Source: Acanthochlamys bracteata
Lineage: Eukaryota > Streptophyta > Magnoliopsida > Pandanales > Velloziaceae
Direction: 5' to 3'
Assembly (NCBI GenBank): GCA_019914995.1
Contig: CM034133.1
Location: 4,898,001-4,962,000 of the forward strand
Length of the DNA: 64,000 bases
Shown here piece by piece: positions 8,870 through 21,784 of the stretch; the first letter of the stretch is position 1, and every line of letters begins with the position of its first letter. Under the pieces are notes generated by a model. That model ran no database searches. It saw nothing but the letters and a program-made list of their open reading frames with translations, and was not told the DNA's origin. A program made the position numbers and the translations under genes.

Positions 8870-10022
8870 CTGAAATTTTTTTGACTAGCATCAACTTCTG
8901 CCAAGGCGTCTTCTTCCAACCAATATTTCTCAAGAATTTTTTCTGCTATTTCATAATATCAGTGTTATCATGGTTCTGGAGACTTTCAATCTTATCCAAG
9001 TCCTCCACATCTTCAATCATCTATGCATAAATGTTCGCAACCCCAGTAATGCCCTTTTTCTTTTTCAGCCACCCGAACTTTTAGGATATTCTCAAGTCCG
9101 TCCGTAGACAGTTTTTATCCTTGGATCTAGGCAAACCAGAAGGTCAGATAACGGCTTGATACAGCATTCACTCACTAGAAACCTATCACAGAAAAATGTG
9201 CGCAGTTCAAGAGAACCTTGATTTGCTCTAGGGAAAGGAACTTCAACAATGTAGAATGTCATATACACTTGATATGTTCATGAATACCACCCGAAGTAGC
9301 ATTTGAGATGGCATATGTAGTCTCCTTCTTGATATCAAACTCGGCAGTTTGAAGCAAATGCACCAAAGTGCCAATTATTCCAGCAGCAATTACAGCCTAC
9401 AATTGAAGATGTAAGATTCATGAAAATAGTTAGACAAAAAATCTTGTTAGTGCATGCCTTATTTACTAGAAAATAGGGGAATTGTCCAATATGAAATTTA
9501 TGCAAAATTTGTTGGAGAGAAACAAAGATTTGTAAGGAATGTCATCATTGTTCAAATTCTAAAATCATAAAGAACTCTTCTGCCTATAGCCTTTAAGAAG
9601 ATTTGAACTGTCATTTAGAGAAAATGTTTTAATTGTGATTAGGTCCATATTTTCAGCAGTGATATTTTAAGTTGCGTTTGGCAAAGCTTTCCAGAAAAGT
9701 TACTTTTCAATTTTTTAATTTTTATTTTTCAATACACTTTTTAAAAGCGTTTAGAGAATTTATTTAAAATTTTAGAATATATAAAAAAAATCTATATAGT
9801 AAGATCTTTTTATTACTTATTTTTTTAAATAAAAAAATATAGCTTAGTTTTTATAAAGTATAAAAGAATCTTTTTTTATATAGAGAATCTTCATTTCAAA
9901 AGTATTCCGAAAATCCCATTAGAAATCGTCCAGCAAGCTTCCTTGTGAATTCTCTACTTGTGATGGTTAGTCAAAAGGTTCAAGAGACATGGAAGTGCTA
10001 GATGGTTTACTACACAAAGATG
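8870..10022 (-). pseudogene. importin subunit alpha pseudogene (C-terminal armadillo repeats)
   Basis: Three exon-like blocks encode the last third of an importin-alpha, the cytosolic adaptor that carries NLS proteins to importin-beta. About 9918-10022 gives ALPCLLNLLTNHH and EACWTISN. About 9262-9396 gives GIIGTLVHLLQTAEFDIKKE and YAISNATSGG. About 8875-9175 gives CIKPLSDLLVCLDPRI, GLENILKV and an EKYWLEED-type tail. Intron-like sequence with an AG acceptor separates the blocks, so this is an unprocessed copy. It is dead: there are in-frame stops in every block (for example after IHEHIKCI and after NHHK). There are also at least two frameshifts in the last block, around GLENILKV. The sequence after TISN is replaced by an AT-rich repeat, and the N-terminal two thirds is absent. 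Confidence 0.85.
9665..9915. repeat. AT-rich short repeat element, copy in the importin-alpha pseudogene
   Basis: The copy begins near GCGTTTGGCAAAGC and ends near TATTCCGAAAATCCC. Between these are long A/T blocks resembling those at 20535-20760 and 30024-30262. It abuts the pseudogene exon right after the TISN block, so it probably inserted there or in the adjacent intron. Confidence 0.5.
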
Positions 10023-10840
10023 GCTAGAATATTATATTTTTTACTTTATCAAAATAGAGGGTAAAAGACTGTCACAACCAATGAGTATCTGAAGATAATT
10101 AATGAATCACTTGCAAGTGCTCCAAACTCCTGAAGTAAAATGAATCCTTGTTATGCTATATGCACTTTCTGAAGTAACCTAAAGACAATTCAGCATTGTC
10201 GGCAAGTTCACTACGATCAATCAAAACACATTGTAGTTCTCTTTAGAAGGCCATCAAATTTCCATACCAATAGAGAGCAACTTCCAGAACTGCATAATCT
10301 ATTCAAGCTGCAAACATTATCATCTGGGTAAAACACTCTTAACCAGAACTTGCGAGCCTCCACTGGCTAGCTCGAACGTGACATCTCCGGCAATCTCTCT
10401 CTTCTCTCCTTCTCTTCCCTCTCTGTGTTGATTTGGAAATTTTCAAAACGCTATAAAAGAGGAGTCGAGAGGAGATTGAGATCAAATGCGTTCGGAGTTT
10501 TGTGGGAGAGGGATGCGACAAGATGGGAGCGAGAATCAAATTCAAACATTTTGACGGCGACTATGGGAAGGAACTCAAGGAAGAAAGAGCGAATTTCGGA
10601 AATTCAAATTTACTAGGTTTCCGTCTGAATAGAAAAGGTTAGTCTCAAAATAACATACAGAGCATGTTTCCGTGCTGTTACTATTATTAATTTTGTTTTT
10701 TACTCATTCCATATACAATTTTTTATTTAAATAATTATTTTTCCCCTAGTTTTTAATTATTCTCACTCTAATTTTTTTTAAAATAATTTTTTCTTAACTA
10801 TGCATCAATATTTATGATTAAAACTCATAACAAATGAAAA
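10023..10840. other. spacer upstream of the importin-alpha remnant
   Basis: No further importin-alpha exon could be recognised. At 10380-10616 there is a GC-richer, purine- and pyrimidine-biased stretch open on both strands. It could be an old promoter and 5' leader, but no domain is visible. The rest is AT-rich. Confidence 0.4.
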
Positions 10841-11276
10841 TGATATGATCTCAGTTAAAATGGAAACTAAAAGTGAAAGATAATCAGAACATCAAGCTAA
10901 CAAAACAAGAGGTAAAATTTAGAAATAAACTTGTTTTCTTCTTCCCCTCTCAACATAGCATTCAAACATATTTGTAGTTGCTTCCCAGACATTTACCTAA
11001 ATTTGTTCTACTCTTAGAGCTTGCAACTAATAAGCTATTAGTGGGTGAAGACGGCGGCAGCCCACAACTTTCAAAATAGTGCTGTAATCAAAACCATTCT
11101 TGCATTGTATTAAAGCTGAAGCTATTCTTTAGCATGTGCAGAAGTAGTTTTAGAAATAATTGATGTTTGAGAAAAATATTTGGGATTGCGCCGTGGAGGA
11201 ATGCCTGATTTGGATCTAGTCATAGATGCACGAGTGATCCTAACATGTACTGTACTCCCATATTGAAGATTTGTAG
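10841..11276 (-). repeat. 3' LTR of the 10841-15680 gypsy element
   Basis: The LTR runs from TGATATGATC to GATTTGTA on the plus strand and matches 15252-15680. The polypurine tract GGGGGAGGAGGAAAAGC (minus strand) adjoins its internal edge. Confidence 0.8.
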
Positions 11277-14200
11277 CTTTTCCTCCTCCCCCTTGAGAGT
11301 CGTCCTCGTCCACGAGGAAGGATCGGGAACTTGAAAAGTTAACCTCATTGAAGGGCAAATCTGGAAGCTAGTTGAGAACTATAGATAGAATCAAACGCTC
11401 GTCTTTTAGCTGGGAGATGTGTATCATTGGATGAATTTTTTATTTCAGAGGAAGATTTAAGTGGTAGGCAACTTGTCCCACACATTCAAGAACTCGAAAT
11501 GGCCCATCGAAGCAATGTCGTAGCTTATGAGCTCTTCGATTAGTGATCGAATTCTGCCAATATGGCTGTAACTTAAGAAAAATAGGTCGCCGGTTTGAAA
11601 ATGCTTATCTGTTGGATACTGGTAAGCATTCTGCTTCATACGATGTTGGGCTTTCTGAAAATGCAGTTTGAAGTCTCGAAAAATCATGTCATGCTCCCGT
11701 AGTTGATGAGTGATGCTATCAGACTTAGCAGGCCCAGTAGCAAGAGAAACCAAAGGAGGAGGGGGGATCTATATACTATCTCAAATGGAGAATGCATTAT
11801 AGCAGTGTGGGTGCTCGTGTTGTATGAATATTCTGCCTAATGTAGCCAACGCATCCACTGTTTAGGATGTTCTCTCGTGAAACACCATAAATATGACTCA
11901 ACTCCTCTATTAAGAACTTCCGTCTAGCCATGATTTTGGGGATGGTAGGAGGAGCTCAAGTGTAGTGTTGTTCCTTAAAGGTTGTGGAGTTCTTTCCAGA
12001 AAGAACTGATGTACACTAGATCGCAATCACTAACAATTGTCTATGGGCGACCATGAAGCTTAACAATTTCTTTTGTAAAGATGTTAGCAATAGAGTATGT
12101 TGTATACGGGTGATGGAGAGGCAGAAAATGGTCAAACTTAGAAAGACGATCCACTACCACTAATATGACATCTTTGTCTTCAGATATAGGTAGTCCTTCA
12201 ATGAAATGCGTAGATATGCCTGTCCAAATAGTTCCGGGAATCAATAATGGTTGTAACACCCCGTTTGGTTGTAGTGAAGAAGTCTTTGCGCGAGCACAAA
12301 TGTCTTATGCCGCGATTTAACGATAGACGTCCTTCTATATCCTTGGCCAATAACACATACTAGATAATCATTTATAAGTGCAGAATTACCCTCCATAGCC
12401 TCTTTGAGCCGAGTTGTGAGCTTCGAGAAGTAATTGCCTACGAAGAGAAGTGATTTCAGGTACCCAGATTCGATGATGGTGGAACAGGATACCATTACTT
12501 ATAGTACTATTCACTGAGGTGCCCACATGAACCTGGTGAGTGAGTGCTTGTGCATCTAGATCTCTGGCTAGGGCCTGTCTGAGATCATCCCAAAATGATG
12601 GTTGGATGGTGGGCAATGCAGCTAAGATCGTGGAAGAAAAATAAGACAAGGTGTTGGCAACCAAATTTTTTTTCCCCAAATGATATTCAATGGTATAGTC
12701 AAATCTAAGTAATTTGACCAACCATTTATGCTGAGTAGGAGTAGCTAAGCGTTGCTCCAAGAGGTATTTTAAGATTAAATGATCAAACTATAAGCTCTTT
12801 TTCATACATTGACTTAGCCAATGCGGAACCTGAAATATCTTTGCGAAAGTAAGCAATAAGCAGCTTGTTCTGAGATAAGATAGCGCCAACTCCATGTCCG
12901 GAGGCATCTATTTCAACTGTGAATGGTTGATCAAATCTGGACATGCAAGAACAGGGGTGCTGGACATTGCTTTCTTAAGTGTTTGGAAAGCGCAGTCGAC
13001 TTCCTGCGATCAAGAAAATATATCTTTCTTGAAAAGGGCTATTAATGGGGCAACTATCTTACTATAGTCCTTGAAAAAACAACGATAGTAGCTTGTTAGT
13101 TTGAAAAAACCTCACAACGAAGTGACTGAGGAAGGAGTCGGCCAACTGAGCATTGCTTGCATTTTGAATGAATCGGCAACAATGCCATTTGCAAAAACAA
13201 CATGTCCTAAGTATTCCACGGTGAAGCAGCCAAATTGTCACCTAGAAAGATTTACACGAAGCTTTTCCTCTTCTGAACGACTGAGAACTTGTTGGTGATA
13301 TCGAAGATGTTCCTGCAAGGAAGAGCTATATACCAGTATATCATCAAAAATACCAAAAAAAATTTGCATAAATAAGGCCGAAAAATATTGTTCATCAAGA
13401 TTGGAGTGTTGTAGGAGCACTAGTGAGTCCAAATGGCATGACGAGTAATTCGTAATAGCCATCATGGGTGCGGAATGCTATTTTGTGGATGTCGAAGCTA
13501 TACACTTGAATTTGATGATACGTGAATTTTAAATCCAGCTTAGAAAAAAAAAAATGCGCCATTTAGTTCATCAAGTATTCATTAGTTACTGGTATGGGAT
13601 ACTTATTTTTCACTGTCATTTCATTTAACACGCGGTAGTCCACACAAAACCGCCAGGATCTGTCATTTTCTTTTTACAAGAAAAATAAGTGAGGAGAAAA
13701 GGGATGAGCTAGGTTGGATGATGCCCTCTGACAACATCTCTTAGATAGATTTTTGAACGTATGGATACCGATAAGGGGGAGATTAGGCGGAGAGGCTACT
13801 GTTATCAGAGAAATTCGATAACCATATAGATGTGCAGCAAGTAAACCCCTTAGAGGCTCAAATAGAGTATCAAACTGGTCTAGTAAGGCTTGTAGGTCAG
13901 CTAGAAGAGAAGGGCTCGTTATTAGGGCTACAGAAAAGGTTGTAATGCGTATACTGCACATGGATCCGATTTCATGCATATTGGTGACACGGGATACATC
14001 GCCATCACGAATGCTCTGTAAGAAGAAATCATGGCCGTGAAATGAGAAACACATGTCAGAATGCTTCCAATTACAAATGACGTCTTCCAAGCTTTCTAAC
14101 AACTGTATCCCAAGGTCGAGGTCTATGCCACCCAAGGGAAATAGGTATGCATCCACCGAGAGCTCGGCATCTTTAACAAAGATAGATATGTTCTGATGAA

Positions 14201-15251
14201 TGAGTTCAATCGAGTGCGGACAGCCGTCAGCAAGTTCTACTTGGAGCGGATTGGTAGGAGTGGAGATCAAATGTAGTAGCAGAAATATTTTTCGCCGAAT
14301 AAAGCTATTCTTGGGGTGCAGTTCCATCGAAGGTAGGTAGCTTATGACGGTCACGTGATGGTGGATGAAGTAATGTGTCTTGGTGCATAGGTAAAGAGTC
14401 TGGTTGCTATTGAGGTTGAACATAATATTTACTAGACCCACACTATGTGTTCTTGTGGAGGTACAGAAAATTTTGGTTGAGTCATGGGAGTGGAAAAATT
14501 GGCAATAGAGAAAAGCCATGTGTGGGTTAATGCTAGACAAAGGGGCATGAGTAGCATGGGATGAGGCGATGAGTAGGAAAGCAGTAGGAGGTGTGCCCTG
14601 GAAGGATAGTGGAGGTTGATGAGGTGGTGGAAAGAGTAGATGGAAGTAGTAAGCTGTTGTGAGTCTAAGATGAATGAGTGGAAGGGTGGTGAACTGATAG
14701 GCATAGGGGCATAGGGAAGTGTTGATGGTATATGCATAAAAGATTGTATAGGGTATTGAGTGTGGGTAGAGCATAGGGGTGATGTGATGACTGAGTATGA
14801 AAGGTTGCCGAATTGAAGACCGGAGAAATTATTAGTTGGCAAAGAAAACGAAGACAAGCTCATAGGGGTGTTTGGAGTAGGTGGTGAGACGGGTAGTGAA
14901 GAAGGGAGGGAAGGGCTGAGCACAAAGTTTGCAGATTGATTAGCCCGTGAGTTTTCCGAATCCAGATCCGCATTTGAAGAAATTATACATGAATGTTTAC
15001 GAGTCTGTTAATTCTTTCAGCAATTTAGTAGCATCTGATTGATCTGCCGAAGGTTGTGCAAAATTTGTCGTGAAATGGACGGTCAATAGGTTGATTTGTT
15101 CTTGCAACGTCGATTCTCTTATAGGTAAAAGGGGCTTGCAACGGCCAAAAAGAATGTTCTTTCGATGCCAATGATGTTTCTCGGACAAACTAGATGCTTC
15201 TCTAGGTGGAGGCATTATGTTGGTGAGAGGGTCATAGCTACTGATACCAAT

Positions 15252-15680
15252 TGATATGATTTTAGTTGAAATGGAAACTAAAAGTGAAAGATACTTAAAA
15301 CATCAAGCTAATAAAACAAAAGGTAAAATTAAGAAATAAACATGTTTCTTCTCCCCCTCTCAACATAGCATCCAAACATATCTGTAGTTGCTTCGCAGAC
15401 ATTTACCTAGAATTATTCTACTCTTAGAGCTAGCAACTAACAACCTATTGGTGGGTGCTGACGATTGTAGCCCACAACTTCTAAAATAGTCCTGCAATCA
15501 AGACCATTCTTGCATGGCATTAGGTGTTCTTCTGCATGTGCAGAAGTAGGTTTAGAAATCATTGATGCTTGAGAAAAACATTTGGGCTTGCGCCGTGAAG
15601 GAATGCCTTATTTAGATCTAGTCGTAGGTGCACGAGTGATCCTAACAGATATTGTACTCCCATCTTGAAGATTTGTAATA
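15252..15680 (-). repeat. 5' LTR of the 10841-15680 gypsy element
   Basis: This is the partner of 10841-11276. On the minus strand it ends ATCATATCA and, after two bases, TGGTATCAGTAGC (15249-15237) follows as the primer-binding site. Confidence 0.8.
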
Positions 15681-15959
15681 GAAAATTCGTAATTTTTCAA
15701 ACAACTTAATCTGTTACTATAGGCAAATTACTTCAATCAAAATAGTTTCCACTTTTAAGTTTTTCCTTAAAGCAAAATCCTTCATTTTGTGAGTGAAATT
15801 TTCAATACATGCTAAATCCTTCCCTCGGGCCCTCATTTCGTCGCAATAAAAATCTAGTTACTTTTGTTGAATATATTCAATAAAATAATTTTTAAAGGAA
15901 AAGCACGATGAAATTTGTAAAATTGTTTAAAGACTTTCAAAGTTCATTTGCTCGAGTTT
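15681..15959. other. AT-rich spacer
   Basis: Nothing recognisable lies between the gypsy target duplication and the tandem repeat that follows. Confidence 0.5.
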
Positions 15960-16700
15960 TCAGGAGGGTTTTGTAATGTACCTAGAGGGCATATTATAGA
16001 AGAAATGGACTACCAATTCACATCAAATATGTCAAGAAAATTGCTACAAATAATGTTGGATTTATTAGTCAAACTAATGAGAAAAGACTGATAAGGATCA
16101 ATAAAGGTTGATAAAGTATTGAAAATTGTACAAATTATAAGATATATTATAGGAAAAAATTTGTGATTGGATGTAGAAGTATAAAGTTTAAAAACTTTTG
16201 CTAAAAAATATGTTAAAAGTATACAAACAAAAGTGAAAACATGAACAACTCTATAAGAATCTCTATAGAATTGCTAAAAACTTCTCATAGTGAATTTGAT
16301 CATATTTTTAGAAGAGGTTTGAGACGTATTTCATGGGCAAATTATGAAAGATATGAATACCAATTCACATCAAATTTGTCAAGACAAATAATGGAAATAT
16401 TGCTGAAATGATGTCAAACAGTATGATAGGATCGATAAAGGTCAATAAGGTGTCAAAGATCATACAAATTACGAAAGATATTTTAGTTAAAGGTTGATGA
16501 TTGAATTTTTCAATAAAAAGTTTAAGAATTTTTGTCAAAAAGTTTGTTCAACATTTCAAACAAATAAAAAAACAAAAATCCTAAAGAATCTCTTCAAACA
16601 TTTTTAAAAAACTTTTAGAGTGAAGTTAATCATTTTTTGAGAAGAAATTTAAGACGCATTTTAAAGTCACATTGTAGCATGCCCCCTAAACATTTCGAAA
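15960..16700. repeat. diverged tandem repeat, period about 330-347 bp
   Basis: Two units and the start of a third can be aligned. TACCAATTCACATCAAAT is at 16011 and again at 16358. GAGACGTATT/AAGACGCATT blocks are at about 16321 and 16651. The order of conserved blocks is the same (GTCAAGA, GATCRATAAAGGT, TACAAATTA, GAATCTCT). The units differ strongly, so this is an old local duplication or a satellite remnant. No coding capacity is seen. Confidence 0.65.
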
Positions 16701-18514
16701 GTTTTGTAACATGCAATTTAGGTTTCAAAAATATTCAACATGATTGGACTGAAGAATAACAAGCAAATGCATTATTCATGATAGAATTGAAGATTAAGAA
16801 CAAAAGTTTCTCAGTGGCATGTTTATGAACAAGTTCTCTCGACCGAAACATTCTCTTTGAAAAAAAATTTCTAATCCAAAAGGTATATATGAATTTGAGC
16901 AAGCTTCTTTGAAGTTTTGACAAAATTATTCGCACTTTAACTATATAGCTAATTTTAGATATCTAACAGAAAAGTAATATGGACCCATTTGATTGTGCTG
17001 AAAATTTTAAAATTTTGAAGTAAAGCTGCTATATAGTATTTTAAGTGGATTGTGAAATTTTTGCTGACAAAACAACTTTATGCTAAAAAGTTTTAGATAA
17101 ATTTTTATTATATTGTCTATTTGATACTTAGAGTTGAAGAAGATATTTAGGTAAATTTGTGTTTATTTCAAAATAAGATTATGACTAGAATGACTTTAGG
17201 TATATAACAATTGATATATTTGTTAAATTTCTAATTTTTATATATTATCTAATTTTTTTAATTTAAATTTTATTATGGCATAATGTTTATTAATATTATT
17301 TTGTATTAATATGTATAAATTTAAAAAATTTATTTAATTCATAATTAATTTAGAATAATATTTCTAAATTCGTATTAAATATATAAATATTTTATTGTTA
17401 CAATTTATAAGTTGCAAATGAACAAATAATACGGTTAGATATTAACAATTCTAAACAAACTTTCACGCAAAATAAGATAGTAATAAATTACAGTAACATT
17501 CATAAAAGTAAATACCATCATAATATTTATCTTTGTCTACATAATTTATTTGCATTTGCATCACGATTTTATACCACCCACCGTGTATTGCTTCGATCAA
17601 AATCATCACACATTACCACATAGCAATATCATAATAAAACATACAATATAACAACTTCACACCAAGCGCAGGAGCAGCACATGTAAGTAAAGAATTAAAA
17701 CTATATATCAAGCAATTCGTAGACATCACTATGCATTTACAGAGTCCAAACTATATTTTCCCAGTTTGTAGAACATTTACAGAGTTCCATCGAAAATCAG
17801 CTTGTTTCATACATGTCTTAGTACAAAATGTAAAAACAACAAGAACTCCGACGATCCTCTCTAGTTCTCTGGCATAACTGAGGGTCTAGTTGATCAACTG
17901 CAACGACGAAATCTCTTTACACAGTTGGATTCCTTTGCTTTATGGAAGAAGAGACGATCACTATCCGTCATGATGGGATAACACAATTTTTACCAATATT
18001 TAGCCAAATATATGTAATACGTCTGAAATTCAAATGTTCTTTTTTTTATATAAATCTAATAAAAAACCAACAATTAGAGCAATATTTAAGCAAATATCCA
18101 AACCATACTTGCACAAATAAGTCATTATAAGAGCAAAAATCAACAAAAATAATTTACCTTAAATTTTCTACAGAAATACACTCTTTTCTGTAGGTAGAAC
18201 TAAAAGATATGAAATCATATATATTAAAATTCAATAATATTTGTAATAAAATAATTTTTACGAAAAAAATTAAAAATATCTTACCAAAACTAACGGCCTA
18301 ATAAATATGCACACATACTCATGATAGAGTAATAAAAATTAGTCTTTACTGTTTAAATTAAAAAGATTATGAATTAAAAATTTTTTGATAAAATTTCACA
18401 TTGATGAGATGAGTTAGATTTTTGTCTGCTGTTTTGATCACACTAGACAGTAAAAAATCTTCTCTTGTTTATTTCTTGTTTGTTGAAGTTTAAGGCCGCT
18501 GAAGTTGGAGTTAG
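16701..18514. other. AT-rich spacer without recognised genes
   Basis: The stretch consists of AT-rich sequence with short non-significant reading frames. A GC-richer block at about 17840-17980 may be a fragment of an exon or untranslated region, but no family could be named. Confidence 0.45.
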
Positions 18515-18760
18515 AGACTGTTTGGAACTTTTTTATCATAAATAAATTTTTAATTTTTTTATTTCATATTTTTTAATATATATTTTATAAATATTTAAAA
18601 AAATTATTTAAAAATTTGGATAATATAAAAAAATTTACAAAATAAATTTTTTTTATTATATATTTTTATTATTTTTTAGAATAAAAAATAAAAATATTTT
18701 TTATTTTAAAAATATTTTTTATTTTAAAAATATTTTTTTCAGTAGCACCAGCGCACCCTT
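18515..18760. repeat. AT-rich short repeat element
   Basis: The copy starts near GACTGTTTGGAACTT and contains the shared order of blocks: TTTTTATTTCATATTTTT, TATATTTTATAAATATTT, AATAAAAAATAAAAAT and ATTTTAAAAATATTTTT. It ends near AGTAGCACCAGCGC. Confidence 0.5.
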
Positions 18761-19002
18761 AAAAAATCCATCGAAATTTTATGAAAAGTGAAACAACTAG
18801 AATATTTTTGGTTTTCTGAATGAGCTAAAATAAGTGGACTTTTTATGCCACCTCCCCAAAGGAGGGAAAACTCAACACGTCATCCATTTGTGTTTTCCAG
18901 CACATTCACCGAGTCAAGGATAGCGTTTGTTGCAATTTGCAAAAGCAAAATAAAGACACATTCATCCCTCCCCCGTCGTCACCAACCCAAAGCAAATTCT
19001 TA

Positions 19003-19170
19003 CAAAGATGCGTTTAGAATTACTTTTCAAAACAATATTTTAAAATTTTAATTATATATTTTTTAGAATATGATATAAAATTTATTAAAAAATAAAAAAA
19101 TTTTATATATTAATATTTTATTATTAACTATATTATTATTTTTATAAATAAAAAAATAAAATTTGTTTCT
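19003..19170. repeat. AT-rich short repeat element
   Basis: The copy begins near GATGCGTTTAGAATTACTTT and carries the same TATATTTTTTAGAATAT and TTATAAATAAAAAA blocks as the other copies. The right end is unclear. Confidence 0.4.
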
Positions 19171-19794
19171 CCTTTTAATCAAGCAGATTTATATAAAACT
19201 CAATATAATTTTAGAGATATTAGAGCATTTATAATAATAAAAAATTTTGTACAAAAAATATTTTATAAATTTAGAATAAATAATAATAATAATAGTTTAG
19301 AACTTTTTAGTAATTTCAAATTTTAAATAATAAATACTATAGAAATTTTATTAAAAATATAAAACTAAAATTAAAATAAAAATATTAAAAAGCACTCTAA
19401 AAGCTGACTTATTATATATTATTATTTTTACGTACTCATATATCATTATTCTTCTTAATTATGGTGAATTGAAACGTCGAGGTAGGTGTTTTCTCTTTTA
19501 TTTATAATTTTAACTTAACAAGCACGACTGAAAATTTAACAATTAATCTTTTAGTTGGAGATGGATATGAAAACCTCAAATCATTTCATCTTTTGAGTGT
19601 TTGGTAACAATAAAATAAGACTATGATAGCTATTTTAAGTGTTTTATCATATTATATACTTCCTTTTAATATCGTACTGTGGCGAACAACAAATACCTAT
19701 CTTCTGGTGTAGTGGTGTATCTAATTTATCTGTTGCGTTATTTTTAAAAAGAAAATTCTACCATTTATTTTTTAACTCTTGTATGACTATGGGC

Positions 19795-20760
19795 TTGCTT
19801 GGCGTTGGGTTTTATAAAATTTTCATTTAAATTTTCTTTCATATTTTTTGGTAATTTATATATATTTTATAAATTTTATTTAAAATTTGAGAATACAAAA
19901 AATATATATTATCAGAAAGATATTATTATATTTATTAATACTTCTTAATGTTTAAAAGTTATAGTTTACCTTTTTATAAGTGTTCCTAACGGTTTCCAAT
20001 GTCTATCTGTAACTAGACATGATCGGTCTATCTTAAATCGACTTGTAGAAATTTTCGTATCTCAGCAATTCAGCGTGTCCTAATTGTACACCGAAAAAGA
20101 AAGTGCACTGCATTATGTAGCAGCTTATTTACTTCCAAAAACATCGATACAAAAAATCCATCCACTTAGTTAATTAAATTAGAATATTTAAAAGTACTTT
20201 TAAAAAAATTAAAACATACTTTTAGAAAAACTTTTAAAAATAATATACTTTTTATTTTTAAATAATAAAAAAATAACATAATAATATCACGATAAGAATT
20301 GTATGTTTATTAAACTTGTAAAATTCATAAATATTATAAAAAATTGTTTAAAATTATAGTAAATAAATTATAAGTACTATCGAATATGGACTAAAACTAA
20401 ATTAGTCTTACTTATATATCAATAAGCTTTTTACGGTAGTTAAATGAAAATTATAGTGAGATTATTGTGCCTATTTAACTATTTTTATCGAATATTCAAC
20501 GATCATTTTTTTAAACTTAAATATTAAATTAGCTAGAGCTCGTTCGGTATTACTTTTTTAAAAAATAATTTTTCAATATTATAATTTATATTTTTACTAT
20601 TAACTATTTATTTAAAAATTTAAATATAAAAAAATTTATAATTTTTATTATTTTTTTAAATTATTTCTAAAAAATTAAAAATCATTTTTAAAAAGTAAAA
20701 ATATTTTTATTTCAGATAAATTTTATTTTAAAAATATTTTTAAACGCAGAACAAATGACT
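19795..20760. repeat. cluster of AT-rich short repeat copies
   Basis: At least three diverged copies lie here: about 19795-19990 (starting GCTTGGCGTTGGG), about 20170-20370, and about 20535-20760 (starting GTTCGGTATTACTTTT, ending TTTTAAACGCAGAAC). Together with neighbouring copies they make up most of the spacer upstream of the J-protein gene. Confidence 0.45.
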
Positions 20761-21095
20761 CGAATGAAAACTCGAAGTATTTCTGTACATGAAATGATAA
20801 TTTTTATGTCAAATTTTTTTCTTAATTTAGCTAAACGCTTAATATTAAGTTAACAACTTCAATTCCATTGGAGTGAGATGTTCGGAGTGCGTTTCAAAAA
20901 AAAAAATTCTAGAAAAATATTTTTAAATTACAAATTTTTAACAAATATTATCAATAAATAAAAATAAAATTTCTAATATAGTATTTTTATTGTTTTTTAA
21001 TTTAAAAAGTTTTGTGTAATATTTTAAAAAGTTTATCAAAAAATAAAATTATTAAAATAAAAAAATTATAAACAATACTAGGCATTCACATGTGT

Positions 21096-21297
21096 GTTTG
21101 GTTTATGAAATAGAATTTTTTTAAAATAAAAAATATTTTTATTTTAAAAAATAAGTTCTATTTTTTTATTTTAAAAAAATAATAAAATATATAATAATTT
21201 TTTTTATATTTTTTAAAATTTTAAATAACTTTTTTATAAATTTATAAAATATAAAATTAAAAATTAAAAAGAAACGCCGGGAAACGCTGAACCAAAC
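21096..21297. repeat. AT-rich short repeat element with inverted ends
   Basis: This copy best shows the termini: GTTTGGTT at the left and AACCAAAC at the right, which are exact inverted repeats. They enclose about 190 bp of A/T blocks, including the self-complementary ATAAAAAATATTTTTATTTT type. The size, AT content and inverted ends fit a miniature inverted-repeat element. No certain target duplication could be read. Confidence 0.55.
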
Positions 21298-21668
21298 GCC
21301 TCTCCGTATTCCAATCGAACTCGCCGTCGAAACTATTGTTTGTTTTCGACAACGGAGAAAAAAGAATTGGTGCATGCTTAAAATAAGGTTAACATATGAA
21401 TTCACACTGGGAATAATATAATCAGCTTTTTAGCGAAGACAGTGCACATGCCAAATGCCATTTAAGTAAATAACTGTAAACGGGAGGGTAAACGCATTCT
21501 GCTTGAGAAAATATCTCAGCGGGTGGTGGGTGAATCGAATATCTGGAAACTTCACCGGCTGCAACTTGCCTGTGGCTTCCCTTCTTTCCCATTGCCAGAA
21601 GATATTTTCTATTTCTTTCTTCTAATCATATACATTACACTACCGATAGTTTTTCTTCCGTGCAGTAA

Positions 21669-21675
21669 TATATAA
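21669..21675 (+). promoter_or_regulatory. candidate TATA box of the J-protein gene
   Basis: TATATAA lies 110 bp before the start codon and is followed by a pyrimidine-rich leader (TTCTCTTCCC, CTTCTCC). Its position is reasonable for a plant promoter. Confidence 0.5.
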
Positions 21676-21784
21676 CCACAGTTTCTCTTCCCACTCAGCC
21701 CCTTCTTCTCCTTCCCTCTCTAAACAGTGATCGATCATTCATCATCACACGTTTTAGAGAGGCGAAGTCGAAGAACAAGAGATC

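Larger units (their letters stand above)
10841..15680 (-). mobile_element. degenerate Ty3/gypsy retrotransposon, both LTRs present
   Basis: A 4.8-kb minus-strand gypsy element lies between LTRs at 10841-11276 and 15252-15680, flanked by a perfect 5-bp duplication GAAAA (10836-10840 and 15681-15685). In transcription order it has a primer-binding site (15237-15249) and a shortened Gag region (about 14430-15215). Next come protease remnants (around 14000-14290; VELADG, FPLGGIDL) and reverse transcriptase remnants (about 12850-13680). Then come RNase H and the integrase zinc domain (about 12250-12760), the integrase core (12041-12259; EGLPISEDKDV, VVDRLSKF) and an integrase C-terminal part (11457-11753). 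A polypurine tract follows at about 11280-11297. It is heavily broken. The LTRs differ at roughly one base in ten by eye, so the insertion is old. Confidence 0.85.

Noticed and set aside
13674-14923. Long minus-strand frames at 13674-14774 and 14432-14923 as separate genes
   Set aside because: They lie inside the degenerate gypsy element and consist of decayed protease and Gag sequence plus low-complexity Ser/Pro/His stretches.
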